A stretch of 64,000 nt of DNA from Aureimonas frigidaquae (GCF_001463905.1 NZ_BBWR01000017.1:152788-216787), one strand, 5' to 3'; counted from the stretch's first letter, positions 17,901 through 27,086 are shown. Notes: generated by a model from the sequence alone, not told the origin. A program made the numbers and translations.

Positions 17901-20464
17901 AGGAGGCCATCGTCCATGTCGTTCCGCGCTTTGCGGGCAAGGCTGACATTCTCGTGCTTGGCGAAAGCCTGATCGACCGCGTGAGCGTGGACCTTCCGGC
18001 CGATGGCGCCGATATCCGCCTTCCGGTCACCCAGGCCTGGGGCTCCGGAGCCTATGTGGCGGCGATGATCTACCGCCCGATGGATCTGGAACAACGGCGC
18101 ATGCCGGGCCGGGCCATCGGCCTGTCGCATGCCGCCGTGGATCCGGGCGCCCGCGACCTGCAGGTATCGATCGAGGCGCCGGAGGTCATGACACCGCGGC
18201 AATCCATAGAAGTTCCGGTGCGTGTCGCCGGGCTGGCGGCGGGCACGCGCGCCTATGTGACCCTCTCGGCCGTGGATGTCGGCATTCTGAACATCACCGA
18301 TTTCGCCGCGCCGGCGCCGTCGCACTATTACTTCGGGCAACGCCGGCTCGGCGTAGCGATCAGGGATCTGTACAGCCGGCTCATCGACCGGATGCAGGGC
18401 GCGCTCGGTGCCGTGCGCTCGGGCGGCGATGCCGGCGCCGACGCCGTGTCTCCGCCGCCCATGGACCAGCTCGTCGCGCTCTATTCCGGGATCGTCGAAA
18501 CCGATGCGCAAGGCGTGGCGCGGGTCGAGCTCGCCATTCCCGATTTCAACGGCACGTTGAAGCTGATGGCCATGGCGTGGACACAGGACGGCGTCGGCCA
18601 GGCGGATCGTGACCTTGTGGTGCGGGATCCGATCGTGGCCGAACTGGTGCGTCCGCGCTTCCTGGCGCCGGGCGATAGCTCGCGCATCGTCGTGGAGCTG
18701 GCGCATGTGGACGGGCCCTCCGGCAAGGTCGCGCTCGCCCTGACGGGCGGGGAGGGCGTCCTGGAGGTGGAAGCGTCGCCGACGACCACCGTGGACCTGC
18801 CCGCCGAGGGACGGGCCCGCTACACCATCCCGGTGCGGGCGGCAGCGCCCGGCCTTGCGGAGCTGACCCTGACGGTCACGCCGCCGGATGGCGGCGCGGC
18901 GCTCGAAAAGCATGTATCCATGGAAGTGCGTTCCCTGCGGCCGCAAGCCGTGGCACGCTCCAGCTTCCCGCTCGCGCCCGGCCGTGGCATCACGCTCGAC
19001 GATACGATCTTTGCGCAGTTCAGCGCGGCGGGCGCCTCGGCCACGCTGTCGGTCACGAGCCTGTCCGGCTTCGATGTGGCGGGTGCGGTGCGCGCGCTGG
19101 ATCTCTATCCCTATGGCTGCACCGAACAGCTCACCAGCCGCGCCCTGCCCATGGTCTATCTGGATGAGACGGTCCTGGCCGCCGGGCTCGGCAGCGGTGT
19201 CGACGTGCGCGCCCGCGTGCAGGAGGCGATCACGAAAGTCCTGGCGAACCAGGGGTCGGGCGGCAGTTTCGGCTTGTGGGCGCCGGATTACGGGGATCTG
19301 TGGCTCGATGCCTATGTGACCGACTTCCTGACCCGGGCAGCGGAAGCCGATTACGCCGTCCCGCGGGAGGCGCTGACGATGGCCCTGGACAATCTGGCCA
19401 ATCAGGTTTCCTACCAGCAGGAGCATTCGGACTGGGCGCCTGCATCCTATGCCTCTTACGTTCTGGCCCGATCCGGCCGGGCCGCCATCGGCGATCTGCG
19501 TTATGTCGCCGATAACAAGCTCAGTGAGTTCCGCAGCCCGCTCGCCAAGGCGCAGCTTGCCGCCGCGCTCGCCATCTATAACGATCGCGTGCGCGCCGAG
19601 ACGGTCTACCGCGATGCCGTCCGGTCCATGCTCGGCCAACAGGGTGACGCGGACGCCTTCCGGCATTACGGCAGCGCCCTGCGCGACAGTGCTGCCATGC
19701 TGACGCTCGGGCTGGAAGGCGATATTCCGGGGACCGACCTGCAGCCACTCATTCAAAAGATCAGCGCCGAGCGATCCGGACGGACGTATCTGTCCACGCA
19801 GGAGGACGCCTGGTCCCTCCTGGCGGCGCATGCGATGGTGACCGCGCGCACGCCCCGCCTGGAACTGGACGGTGAAATCCGGGAAGGCGCCTATGCCACG
19901 CGCTTCACGGCGTCGGACCTGGCCCAGCCGGCCACGATCCGTAATGCGGGCCAGGAACCGCTTTCGGCCGATCTGACGCTGCGCGGCGTGCCGACCGAGC
20001 CGCTGCCGGCGGATGCGTCCGGCTACGCCATCTCCCGCAGCTACTACACGCTGGAGGGCGAACCGGCCGATCTGGAGCGGGTGAGCCAGGGGGATCGGCT
20101 CGTCGCCGTCCTGGATGTGCAGCCGGTGGACCGGAATGCCGCCCGCCTGGTGATCGACGATCCGCTTCCGGCGGGCTTCGAGATCGACAACCCTGCCATC
20201 CTGCGCGGCGGTGATGTGGCGGCGCTGGACTTTCTGGAGCTGACCGACGACGTGGCCCATACGGAGTTCCGGACCGAGCGCTTCATCGTGGCCGTCGACC
20301 TGTCCGAAAACGATACCGCCGCCATGCGTTTCGCCTATGTCGTGCGGGCCGTATCACCCGGCAGCTTCATGCACCCCGCCGCCGTGGTGGAGAACATGTA
20401 CCAGCCCGAGCGCCGCGGCCGCACCGGGGAGTCCCGGCTGGTGGTGGCCGGAACGGCAGAATGA
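14978..20464 (+). CDS. Bacterial alpha-2-macroglobulin (YfhM-like) with N-terminal PAN/apple domain
   Basis: A 1828-aa envelope protein thought to trap proteases that breach the outer membrane. It has a signal peptide (residues 1-32, ending GNAA), then a cysteine-rich PAN/apple-like domain with a CETACLSDTQCKAF core, a helical region, macroglobulin domains, and the thioester site GCTEQ with the Cys near residue 1381. It is followed by the thioester-domain helices. No lipobox is seen, unlike E. coli YfhM. The ATG overlap with pbpC (ATGA) matches the known yfhM-pbpC pairing, in which the two are expected to guard against protease damage and repair peptidoglycan. Confidence 0.92.
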   Translation: MAKYRERLQAMLWAGALAVSVLAGAGSGNAAERRIVPAPDFDYYGHDYDVLRDADANLCETACLSDTQCKAFTLNVSTGWCFLKSAVGPARQTPGAMSGRIVDAGPEPDAAAMAAREASLDFLPSSLVDDARRLRLQLQGEALGTTQTPQELLSTARTASDEAGPAAAIEAYRRYLGVAPGDASAWRALAESALDDKPEDWDRRRAVEALRAQAAISAYVTAPDDAEAAAALDLLAQAQGEDENWRGAIRTWRAATALGADPQIAQRLEDALTDHGFRVTGNSVDNDAASPRICMNFSDELSPSLIGSDRAGDYLSVDGGDALPVTASGRQLCVDGVEHGRRYRVKARAGIPSAHGEVLRKDAEGIVYVRDRTASAFFAGNAYVLPSGGAVSLPVTSVNADEISLRLLRLGDRQLARSLGDNQLLTRLGSYQLDDIAANSGEEVWTGTVSVANRLNQDTVTAIPLADVLKESKPGIYLLAATPSNGNAARDEPALQWFVLTDLGLSTLSGADGFHVTVRSLGRADALAGITLQLIAANNDILATATTDADGHATFAPGLLAGTGGDRPALLTAERGGSEPDFVFLDLTTSGFDLSDRGVAGRAPADALDVFLTPERGIYRPGETIHLTALVRDADARAVDGAVLTMIVRRPDGVEYLRRVVSPRDAGGTAQDVDLPAGAMRGSWHVALHIDPERPALASTDVQVQDFEPQKIAFDVDPVAQFDPSAPPDVSLKARYLFGAPAAGLAVEGEVVLSAAQSLAARPGYVFGLSDEEVTPLRVPFEGTQTDAEGVAGIGLSPFEPPATTRPVSAELIVRVLDSGGRPVERRQTVPVAAEGTRIGIRPDFDGEVPEGGTAGFSVIALGAADATLPQTGLRWVLNRIDTEFQWYQSGGQWNYEPIRRSERVADGMLDLPADGSGKISAPVGWGRYELLVSGEGVIPASIGFDAGWYVAATAADTPEIAEVSLDKPRYAVGEEAIVHVVPRFAGKADILVLGESLIDRVSVDLPADGADIRLPVTQAWGSGAYVAAMIYRPMDLEQRRMPGRAIGLSHAAVDPGARDLQVSIEAPEVMTPRQSIEVPVRVAGLAAGTRAYVTLSAVDVGILNITDFAAPAPSHYYFGQRRLGVAIRDLYSRLIDRMQGALGAVRSGGDAGADAVSPPPMDQLVALYSGIVETDAQGVARVELAIPDFNGTLKLMAMAWTQDGVGQADRDLVVRDPIVAELVRPRFLAPGDSSRIVVELAHVDGPSGKVALALTGGEGVLEVEASPTTTVDLPAEGRARYTIPVRAAAPGLAELTLTVTPPDGGAALEKHVSMEVRSLRPQAVARSSFPLAPGRGITLDDTIFAQFSAAGASATLSVTSLSGFDVAGAVRALDLYPYGCTEQLTSRALPMVYLDETVLAAGLGSGVDVRARVQEAITKVLANQGSGGSFGLWAPDYGDLWLDAYVTDFLTRAAEADYAVPREALTMALDNLANQVSYQQEHSDWAPASYASYVLARSGRAAIGDLRYVADNKLSEFRSPLAKAQLAAALAIYNDRVRAETVYRDAVRSMLGQQGDADAFRHYGSALRDSAAMLTLGLEGDIPGTDLQPLIQKISAERSGRTYLSTQEDAWSLLAAHAMVTARTPRLELDGEIREGAYATRFTASDLAQPATIRNAGQEPLSADLTLRGVPTEPLPADASGYAISRSYYTLEGEPADLERVSQGDRLVAVLDVQPVDRNAARLVIDDPLPAGFEIDNPAILRGGDVAALDFLELTDDVAHTEFRTERFIVAVDLSENDTAAMRFAYVVRAVSPGSFMHPAAVVENMYQPERRGRTGESRLVVAGTAE

Positions 20465-22542
20465 CGTATCGGCGCGCGGGCGTTCTGGCTGCCAGCGCCG
20501 CGCTTCTATGCGTCGCGGTCGCGGTGCTCGGCCTTGTTCTGATGGAGCGGTACGGCGCACGCCGCATCGCAGACTGGCGTCCTCCTGAGACGGGTGTGAT
20601 CGCTGAGGACCGTAATGGCGATCTGTTGCGGGTCTTCCCCCTGCCGGACGGGCGGTGGCGGCTTCCCGCCGAACCGGCCTTCGTCGATCCGCGCTTCCTG
20701 GCCATGTTGACAGCCTGGGAGGACAAGCGCTTCGCCGCGCATTCCGGCGTCGACTGGATCGCCTTTGCGCGGGCTGCCGTTCAGGCGCTGACGCATGGCC
20801 GGCTGGTGTCCGGCGGCTCCACGCTCACCATGCAGACGGCGCGCCTGATGGCCGGCCTGCCGCCGCGCAGCCTGTCGGCCAAGCTGGAGCAGATCGCCCT
20901 GGCTCTGGCGCTGGAACGGCGCTTCGACAAGACGCAGATCCTGTCTCTTTACCTGACGCTCGCGCCCTATGGCGGCCCGGTGGAGGGGGTTCGTGCGGCA
21001 AGCCTGTCCTGGTTCGGCAAGGAACCGCACAGGCTGACGGCCGCACAAAGTGCGCTGCTGGTGGCGCTGCCGCAATCGCCGGAGCGTAACCGCCCGGATC
21101 TCGCACCCGAGCGCGCGCGCCTGGCGCGCAACCGTGTGATCGACCGGATGGAGGCGCTGGCGATCCTGTCGGCCGACGAAGCCGGGCGTGCGCGGCGGGA
21201 GGCTATGCCAGCCCGGCGCCACGCCATGCCCATGCTGGCCGCACACGAGGCCGAGCGTCTGCGGCGTGCCGAGCCTAACGCGCCGGTTCTGCGCATGAGC
21301 ATCGATCGCGCCATGCAGGAACGGGTGGAAGCCTATGCGCGCGAGCGCGTCGCCTCCATGCCCTCGCCGCAGAGCCTCGCTATCATGGTGAGCGATCCGC
21401 AGAGCGGAGAGGTCCTTGCTGCGGTGGGCGGCCCGGACATGCTGGACCGATCCCGGCAGGGCTTCGTGGACCTGTCGCGCGGGCTGCGCTCCCCGGGATC
21501 GACGCTCAAGCCTCTGATCTTCGGCCTCGCCTTCGAGCGCGGGGTGGCCCACCCCGAAAGCCTTCTCGACGATCGGCCGGTCAGCTTTGCCGGCTATCGG
21601 CCGCAGAATTTTGACCATGGCTATGAGGGGGTGATGACGGCGCGGCGGGCGCTGCAACTGTCGCGCAACCTCCCGGCGGTGGAGCTCTTGCGCCTGGTCG
21701 GACCTGCGCGGCTGATCCAGCGCCTGCGACTTGCCGGCGCCAGGCCCGAACTCGGCAGCCGCAGCCTGCCCGGGCTCGCCATCGGATTGGGCGGGCTCGG
21801 CGTCACTTTGGACGATCTGATGCGCGTCTATGGCGGCCTTGCCAATGGCGGTGTGTCCATGCCCCTGACGCGCCGGGCGGATGGCCCGCGGGAGCCGGCG
21901 CGGCGGATCCTGTCGCCTCAGGCTGCCTGGTACGTCACGTCGATCCTGGCCGGCGGGCCGACGACCAGCAGCGGCTCGCCCGGGACGCTCGCCTACAAGA
22001 CGGGCACTTCCTATGGCTATCGTGATGCCTGGAGCCTTGGCTACGATGCGCGGCGTGTGGTCGGCGTGTGGGTGGGGCGCCCGGACGGAGCACCGGTTTC
22101 CGGCCTGGTCGGCCAAGACAGCGCCCTGCCGATCCTGCGGGGCGTCTTCGCAAGGCTCGGCGGGGCGGAGCGCCTGGATGGCCCCCCACCGGGCATCCTG
22201 GCCGCCGGCACCGCAGCCCTGCCGCCCCCCTTGCGCAAGATCGGGGCCCGCAATGCGCGGGTGGATGCCAGCGGCCGGCCGGAAATCGTCTTCCCGCCGT
22301 CCGGCGCGCGTGTCGAACTTGGCCTCGATGCGCCGGATGGCGCGTTCCTGTCGCTCAAGGTCCGGGGCGGACGACCGCCCTTCACCTGGTATCTGGATGG
22401 CCGTCCGGTCGCGTCATCCGTTTTCCCGCGCGAGGCCTCCGTGCCGGTCGCGCTGCCCGGCTTCGCCGAGATCGCCGTGATCGACAGCGTCGGCAATGCG
22501 GCCACCAGCCGTGTGCGCCTCGACGATGGGGAAGCGGATTGA
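20461..22542 (+). CDS. pbpC: Penicillin-binding protein 1C
   Basis: A 693-aa inner-membrane bifunctional peptidoglycan synthase. Residues 5-27 form the membrane anchor. The GT51 glycosyltransferase domain has EDKRFAAHSGVDW (Glu87) and GGSTLTMQTARLM. The transpeptidase domain has SPGSTLKP (Ser347, Lys350), SRNLP and KTGTSYGYRDAW (Lys513). The C-terminal BiPBP_C domain (about 600-690) includes GGRPPFTWYLDGRP. Translation is coupled to the alpha-2-macroglobulin gene by ATGA overlap. The last 129 bp overlap the 3' end of the opposite-strand kinase gene. Confidence 0.94.
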   Translation: MTYRRAGVLAASAALLCVAVAVLGLVLMERYGARRIADWRPPETGVIAEDRNGDLLRVFPLPDGRWRLPAEPAFVDPRFLAMLTAWEDKRFAAHSGVDWIAFARAAVQALTHGRLVSGGSTLTMQTARLMAGLPPRSLSAKLEQIALALALERRFDKTQILSLYLTLAPYGGPVEGVRAASLSWFGKEPHRLTAAQSALLVALPQSPERNRPDLAPERARLARNRVIDRMEALAILSADEAGRARREAMPARRHAMPMLAAHEAERLRRAEPNAPVLRMSIDRAMQERVEAYARERVASMPSPQSLAIMVSDPQSGEVLAAVGGPDMLDRSRQGFVDLSRGLRSPGSTLKPLIFGLAFERGVAHPESLLDDRPVSFAGYRPQNFDHGYEGVMTARRALQLSRNLPAVELLRLVGPARLIQRLRLAGARPELGSRSLPGLAIGLGGLGVTLDDLMRVYGGLANGGVSMPLTRRADGPREPARRILSPQAAWYVTSILAGGPTTSSGSPGTLAYKTGTSYGYRDAWSLGYDARRVVGVWVGRPDGAPVSGLVGQDSALPILRGVFARLGGAERLDGPPPGILAAGTAALPPPLRKIGARNARVDASGRPEIVFPPSGARVELGLDAPDGAFLSLKVRGGRPPFTWYLDGRPVASSVFPREASVPVALPGFAEIAVIDSVGNAATSRVRLDDGEAD

Positions 22543-23892
22543 GATGATAAGGCCGGGCCCGGCATCGCCGAGCCGGATGGTGGCGTCGTGCAGTTCGGCG
22601 ATGGCCGCCACCATGGCAAGGCCCAGTCCGCTGCCCGGGGTCGAGCGGCTGCGATCCAGGCGGTACAGCCGCCGAAAGACCATGGCGTGCTCGGGCTCGG
22701 GAATGCCGGGCCCGCTATCGGCAATGACAAGCAGCCCCTCCGCCCCGTCCCGCGTCAGGGTCAGCGCGATGTGCCCGGGCGGCGGCATGTGGGTGATGGC
22801 GTTCTCGATCAGATTGGCCAGAAGCTGTGTCAGAAGATCGGGATCGCCCTCGACGATGATTCCCGGTTCGATCCGTTCATCCACCCGGTGCCCCGCATCC
22901 ACCGCCACCTCGCGGTACAGATCGATGAGCCGCTCGCTTAAGGCGGACAGGGAGACCGAGCGGAACCTTGCCCGGCGTGCGCCGGCCTCCACCTGCGCAA
23001 TGCGGAGCAGGGCGTTGAACGTATCGATGATGGTATCGGCTTCCACCAGCGCCTGATCCAGGGCGGCGTCGAGTGCGTCCGGGGCGATGGGCCCCTCGCG
23101 CAGGCCTTCCAGACGCTGCCGCAGGCGCGCCAGCGGCGTGCGCAGATCATGCGCGATGTCGGTGGAAACCTGCCTCAGGCTCTGCATCAGGCGTTCGATC
23201 CGGTCGAGCATGGCGTTGATATGGGCCGACAGCCGGTCGATCTCGTCGCCGCGGGCGCTCAGGGGCAACCGTCTGTCGAGCGCACCGGAGGTGACGAGGC
23301 GGGTCAGGTCCAGGATCCGCTCCAGCCTGCGCGCTGGCGCCCGGCTGAGCGCGTAACCCGTCGCCAGCGCCGCGAATGCGATGGCAAGGCTCCCGGCCAG
23401 GAGGAATCCCAGCACGATCTCCTTCGTCTCGTGCAGGATGTGGGAGTTGCGCCCGGCCATGACGCGGTACGGACCCATCTCTTCGCCCAGGCTGAACAGG
23501 CGGACCTCGTTGTCGCTGTTCATGCCGGCCGCATCCTTGAGGTTCTGATCCCCGTCCACCACCTCAGCCGGCAGGCGCATTTCCTGCCAGCCATCCTGCC
23601 AGACCGAGACCGGGATGTTGCCGCCCAGGAAGCGCTCGCCTTGCGCCAGAAGGTAGAAATTGTCGCCCGGCGCGCCTTCGGACCGCTCGTGAACGGCATG
23701 CGCCAGCTCCGCCAACCCGCCCTCCGTAAAGGCGCTGCGCAGCGCCGCCATGTCGTAGAGGATTTCCTGGCGCGATATGTTCTCGATCTCGGCCGTGGCG
23801 ATCACATAGGTGATCCCCAATATGGCGGCCACGAGCAGGCTGAAGATCAGCGCATAGGTGCCGGCAAAGCGGAAGGCGATCGTGCGCAGCAT
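22414..23892 (-). CDS. Membrane sensor histidine kinase
   Basis: A 492-aa two-component sensor. It has two membrane helices (about 7-33 and 160-185) around a periplasmic sensor region, a HAMP region, an H-box STDIAHDLRTPLARLR, an N-box NLIENAITHMP, then DSGPGIP and GSGLGLAMV in the ATPase domain. It lies 7 bp downstream of the response regulator gene, forming its cognate pair. The kinase domain appears to finish near IISIRFPIVEAH; about 30 further residues run antisense to pbpC, suggesting the original stop has been lost. Context beside eptA-dgkA suggests a PmrB-like or envelope-stress role, which is inference. Confidence 0.9.
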   Translation of the reverse strand: MLRTIAFRFAGTYALIFSLLVAAILGITYVIATAEIENISRQEILYDMAALRSAFTEGGLAELAHAVHERSEGAPGDNFYLLAQGERFLGGNIPVSVWQDGWQEMRLPAEVVDGDQNLKDAAGMNSDNEVRLFSLGEEMGPYRVMAGRNSHILHETKEIVLGFLLAGSLAIAFAALATGYALSRAPARRLERILDLTRLVTSGALDRRLPLSARGDEIDRLSAHINAMLDRIERLMQSLRQVSTDIAHDLRTPLARLRQRLEGLREGPIAPDALDAALDQALVEADTIIDTFNALLRIAQVEAGARRARFRSVSLSALSERLIDLYREVAVDAGHRVDERIEPGIIVEGDPDLLTQLLANLIENAITHMPPPGHIALTLTRDGAEGLLVIADSGPGIPEPEHAMVFRRLYRLDRSRSTPGSGLGLAMVAAIAELHDATIRLGDAGPGLIISIRFPIVEAHTAGGRIADAVDHGDLGEAGQRDRHGGLARENG

Positions 23893-23899
23893 CGCGGCA

Positions 23900-24571
23900 T
23901 CATCCCTCCAGTATATAGCCCGAACCGCGCACGGTGCGGATCATCTCGCGGTCGAAGGGCTTGTCGACCTTGGCGCGCAGCCGGCTGATATGGGTTTCCA
24001 CCACATTGGTGCGCGGGTCGAAGTGAAAGTCCCAGACACGCTCCAGAAGCATGGTCCGCGTGACCAGCCGCCCCTTGTTGCGCAGGAGGTATTCCAGAAG
24101 GCGGAACTCGCGCGGCTGCAGATCGATGGCCTGGCCGCTCCGCACCACGCTGCGGGCGATGAGGTTCATGGTCAGGTCCCCGGCCCCGAGCATCGTATCC
24201 TCCCGCCGCGCCGGGCCCCGCCGCGTCAACGCGTTCAGGCGCGCCAGAAGCTCGGAGAATGCGAAGGGCTTCAGGAGGTAATCGTCGCCGCCCGCTTCCA
24301 GCCCCTCGACGCGGTCGTCAACGCCGCCGACCGAGGTCAGGAACAGGATGGGCACGTCCCTGCCGGCCGCGCGCAGCGCCCGCACCAGCGACAGCCCGTC
24401 CAGCCGTGGCAGCATGCGGTCGACCACCAGCGCGTCGTAATCGCGCGTGAAGGCAAGTTCCATTCCCGTCAGTCCATCCGCCGCACGGTCCAGATCATGG
24501 CCGCTCTGCGTCATGCCCGCCGCGACATAGGCGGCGATGCTGTCGTCATCCTCGACCAGGAGAAGCTTCAT
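23900..24571 (-). CDS. OmpR/PhoB-family response regulator
   Basis: A 223-aa regulator with a receiver domain (acidic residues 7-9, phosphoacceptor D51 in LVVDRMLPRLDG, Lys101 in LLKPFAF) and a C-terminal winged helix (IDLQPREFRLLEYLLRNKGRLVTRTMLLERVWD; HISRLRAKVDKPF). The kinase gene follows 7 bp downstream. It is divergent from eptA, sharing the intergenic region 24572-24696, so it may control eptA-dgkA. No clear regulator box was identified there. Confidence 0.93.
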   Translation of the reverse strand: MKLLLVEDDDSIAAYVAAGMTQSGHDLDRAADGLTGMELAFTRDYDALVVDRMLPRLDGLSLVRALRAAGRDVPILFLTSVGGVDDRVEGLEAGGDDYLLKPFAFSELLARLNALTRRGPARREDTMLGAGDLTMNLIARSVVRSGQAIDLQPREFRLLEYLLRNKGRLVTRTMLLERVWDFHFDPRTNVVETHISRLRAKVDKPFDREMIRTVRGSGYILEG

Positions 24572-24696
24572 AGCGCGGGTCCGGGCTCGCGGGCAGGGCA
24601 GGGCACTATACGGATTTGTATAGGAGCGGCCAGTCGCCTGCCAGCGTGGAGCGATAGGGCAGGGCTTGCGAACGGCCCTTGCCGCTGAGGAACGCC

Positions 24697-26340
24697 ATGC
24701 GACTGCACAGACCTGCCCTGGGAAGCATCACACTATCCGCCCTGGTGGCGGCATGGCTTCTTTTCGGCCCCAATCTTTCCTTCTGGTCCCGCGGGCTGGA
24801 GTATTTCGGCCGCTACCCGCTGACGCTGGCCGCCTTCGCGGCCGGGCTGTACCTTCTGTTCTTTGCCGCGCTGACGACCCTGTCGGTCAAGTATCTCACC
24901 AAGCCGCTCTTCATCGCGCTGATCCTCATAGCGGCCGCCGCCAGCTTCTACATGGACACGTTCGGCATTCTGGTGGATCGCCAGATGATCCAGAACGTGA
25001 TGCTGACCACGCCGGCCGAGGCCAGGCACCTCATCACCCCGGACTATGTGCTGCACATGATCCTCTTCGGGTTGCTGCCGGCCGGCCTGGTGGCCCTGGT
25101 CAGGGTCCGACATCGCGATTTCGGGGCGAAAGTCCTGCGCAATGCCGGCATGGTGCTGCCGGCGCTGGCCTTGGCGCTCGGCATCGTCGCCCTGAACTAC
25201 CAGTCCTTTGCGGGCACGTTCCGTGCGCATCGCGATCTGATGGGAAGCCTGAACCCGGCGGCGCCGATCGCCTCCGCCGTGCATTACGCAGCGCGCCGCC
25301 TGCAGGAGCGCGACATCGTCGCCGCGCCGCTTGGCCTGGATGCCCGCCAGTCCGACCGCATTGCCCATTCGGCGCGACCCGTCGTGACCGTGCTGGTCGT
25401 GGGGGAAACGGCCCGTGCGCAGAATTTCGGCCTGAACGGCTACAGCCGCGACACGACCCCGGAGTTGCGGGAACGGCAGGTGGCCAATTTCACGGATGTG
25501 TCGAGTTGCGGCACCTCCACCGCCGTGTCGGTTCCGTGCATGTTCTCGGTCTATCCGCGCAAGGCCTATAGCGAGGCCAAGGCCCTGGCGAGCGAGAACC
25601 TCGTCGATATCCTGACCCATTCCGGGCAGGACGTGCGCTGGTACGACAACGATACGGGTTCGATGCAGGTGGCCGACCGCATTCCGTATGAGTTCCTGCC
25701 GGCCGGCAACGACACCGCCTCCTGTTCCGGCGGCGAATGCCATGACGATATCCTCGTGAAGCGGCTGGACAAGGCGCTCGATGCGGTGAAGGGCAACAGC
25801 GTCATCGTCCTGCACCAGCTCGGCAGCCACGGCCCGGCCTATTTCGAGCGCTACCCGCCGGAGTTCGAGCGCTTCCGGCCCGCCTGCCACAGTCAGGAAT
25901 TCTCCGACTGCACGCGGGACGAGATCGTCAACGCCTATGACAACACCATCCTCTACACCGATCATGTCCTGTCGCAGATGATCGACCATCTCGCCGCGCG
26001 CACCGACCTGGCGACGAACCTGTTCTACCTGTCCGATCACGGCGAATCCTTGGGCGAGAACGGGCTCTATCTTCACGGCGCACCGTATTTCCTTGCGCCC
26101 GAAACCCAGACCCATGTGCCCATGATCGCCTGGTTCTCGCCCGGCTACGGGGATCTCGTGTCCCTGGACCGCGCCTGCGTGGCAGATCTGTCGGATGCCG
26201 AACTGTCGCAGGACAATGTGTTCCATACGATGCTGGGCATGTCGGAGGTCTCCACCGCCGTCTACGAGCCGGGGCTCGACATCTTCGCACCCTGCCGCAA
26301 CGCGCAGGTCGCGGAGGCCCATCGGGGAGTGGTGCGATGA
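24697..26340 (+). CDS. eptA: Phosphoethanolamine transferase, EptA family
   Basis: A 547-aa inner-membrane enzyme that moves phosphoethanolamine from phosphatidylethanolamine to lipid A, lowering surface charge and giving resistance to cationic peptides. Four to five membrane helices occupy residues 10-170. The periplasmic alkaline-phosphatase-like domain has VVGETARAQNFGLNGYSRDT (Glu237), the nucleophile Thr in CGTSTAVSVPCMF (about 275) and the zinc site YLSDHGESLGENGLYLHG. The frame opens at TTG 24679, but ATG 24697 has GAGGAA upstream and the usual N-terminus. dgkA overlaps its end. Confidence 0.92.
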   Translation: MRLHRPALGSITLSALVAAWLLFGPNLSFWSRGLEYFGRYPLTLAAFAAGLYLLFFAALTTLSVKYLTKPLFIALILIAAAASFYMDTFGILVDRQMIQNVMLTTPAEARHLITPDYVLHMILFGLLPAGLVALVRVRHRDFGAKVLRNAGMVLPALALALGIVALNYQSFAGTFRAHRDLMGSLNPAAPIASAVHYAARRLQERDIVAAPLGLDARQSDRIAHSARPVVTVLVVGETARAQNFGLNGYSRDTTPELRERQVANFTDVSSCGTSTAVSVPCMFSVYPRKAYSEAKALASENLVDILTHSGQDVRWYDNDTGSMQVADRIPYEFLPAGNDTASCSGGECHDDILVKRLDKALDAVKGNSVIVLHQLGSHGPAYFERYPPEFERFRPACHSQEFSDCTRDEIVNAYDNTILYTDHVLSQMIDHLAARTDLATNLFYLSDHGESLGENGLYLHGAPYFLAPETQTHVPMIAWFSPGYGDLVSLDRACVADLSDAELSQDNVFHTMLGMSEVSTAVYEPGLDIFAPCRNAQVAEAHRGVVR

Positions 26341-26711
26341 CCATCGGCACCGGGCTCAAGACATCCGGCGCGCGGCACGTCCTTGCGGCGGCACGATATT
26401 CCATGGCCGGACTGCGCCGGCTGTGGCACGAAACGGCCTTCCGCCACGAGGTCCTGGCCGCCAGCCTGCTCCTGGGGCTTCTCCTTCTGGCCGGATGCGG
26501 CGTGGCAGAGGTCCTGCTGCAGGCCGTGCTCCTGATGATCCTGTTCGCCTGCGAGGCATTGAACACGGCGGTCGAGGTGATCGTGGACCGGGTGTCCCCG
26601 GAGATTTCGACCTTTGCCGGCCAGGCTAAGGATCTCGGTTCCTTCGCCGTCTTCTCGCTCATTGTCGCCAACGGGCTGTTTGCAGCGGCGTCGCTGATAC
26701 GGCTGGTCTGA
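26337..26711 (+). CDS. dgkA: Diacylglycerol kinase
   Basis: A 124-aa integral-membrane kinase of the DgkA family with three hydrophobic helices. The signature CEALNTAVEVIVDRVSPEISTFAGQAKDLGS holds the conserved catalytic Glu and Asn residues. It phosphorylates diacylglycerol, the by-product made when EptA takes the headgroup from phosphatidylethanolamine. The ATGA overlap with eptA therefore makes biochemical sense: the pair modifies lipid A and recycles the lipid. Confidence 0.92.
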   Translation: MTIGTGLKTSGARHVLAAARYSMAGLRRLWHETAFRHEVLAASLLLGLLLLAGCGVAEVLLQAVLLMILFACEALNTAVEVIVDRVSPEISTFAGQAKDLGSFAVFSLIVANGLFAAASLIRLV

Positions 26712-26768
26712 TCCTTATGGTGCCGTTGCACCTTGCGATTGCAGCCTTAGCGGCTTAATCCAGAGGGC

Positions 26769-27086
26769 ATGCTTGTCCTGCGTATCCTCCTGGCGCTGAT
26801 GCTCGTCCTGTCCGCAGGTGCGGCTGCGCGTGCCGCCAGCACCGTGGATGCCCCGTGCCCGAGCAAGGTCATGATACAGGCCTGCCTGAAGGCCGATCTG
26901 CAGCCGATCCTTCTGCCCGGTGCGCAGGACGGCCCGTCCTGTGCCGCCAAGGCCATCCCGGCTGCCGTCGCGGAGCTTGCCATCCGGCCGGTCCGGATCG
27001 TTTTGCCCCGGCGGCAGGCGCTGCTTCTACCGGAGGGAACCTCTCCGGCCGCGCGCGAGCGCCCACCCCGTGCCCTTCAGGCCTGA
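26769..27086 (+). CDS. Small secreted hypothetical protein
   Basis: A 105-aa protein with a clear signal peptide (residues 1-22, ending ARAA) and a short mature part containing three cysteines (CPSKVMIQACLKAD, and one near residue 58) and several IL-LP stretches. No family is recognised. The start lacks a strong ribosome site. It lies alone between dgkA and a DoxX gene. Confidence 0.5.
   Translation: MLVLRILLALMLVLSAGAAARAASTVDAPCPSKVMIQACLKADLQPILLPGAQDGPSCAAKAIPAAVAELAIRPVRIVLPRRQALLLPEGTSPAARERPPRALQA

Noticed and set aside
16709..20260. Very long open frame on the minus strand opposite the alpha-2-macroglobulin gene
   Set aside because: It is a shadow of high-GC codon bias; the peptide is rich in His, Arg and Gly with no domain, while the plus strand has clear domains and a thioester site.
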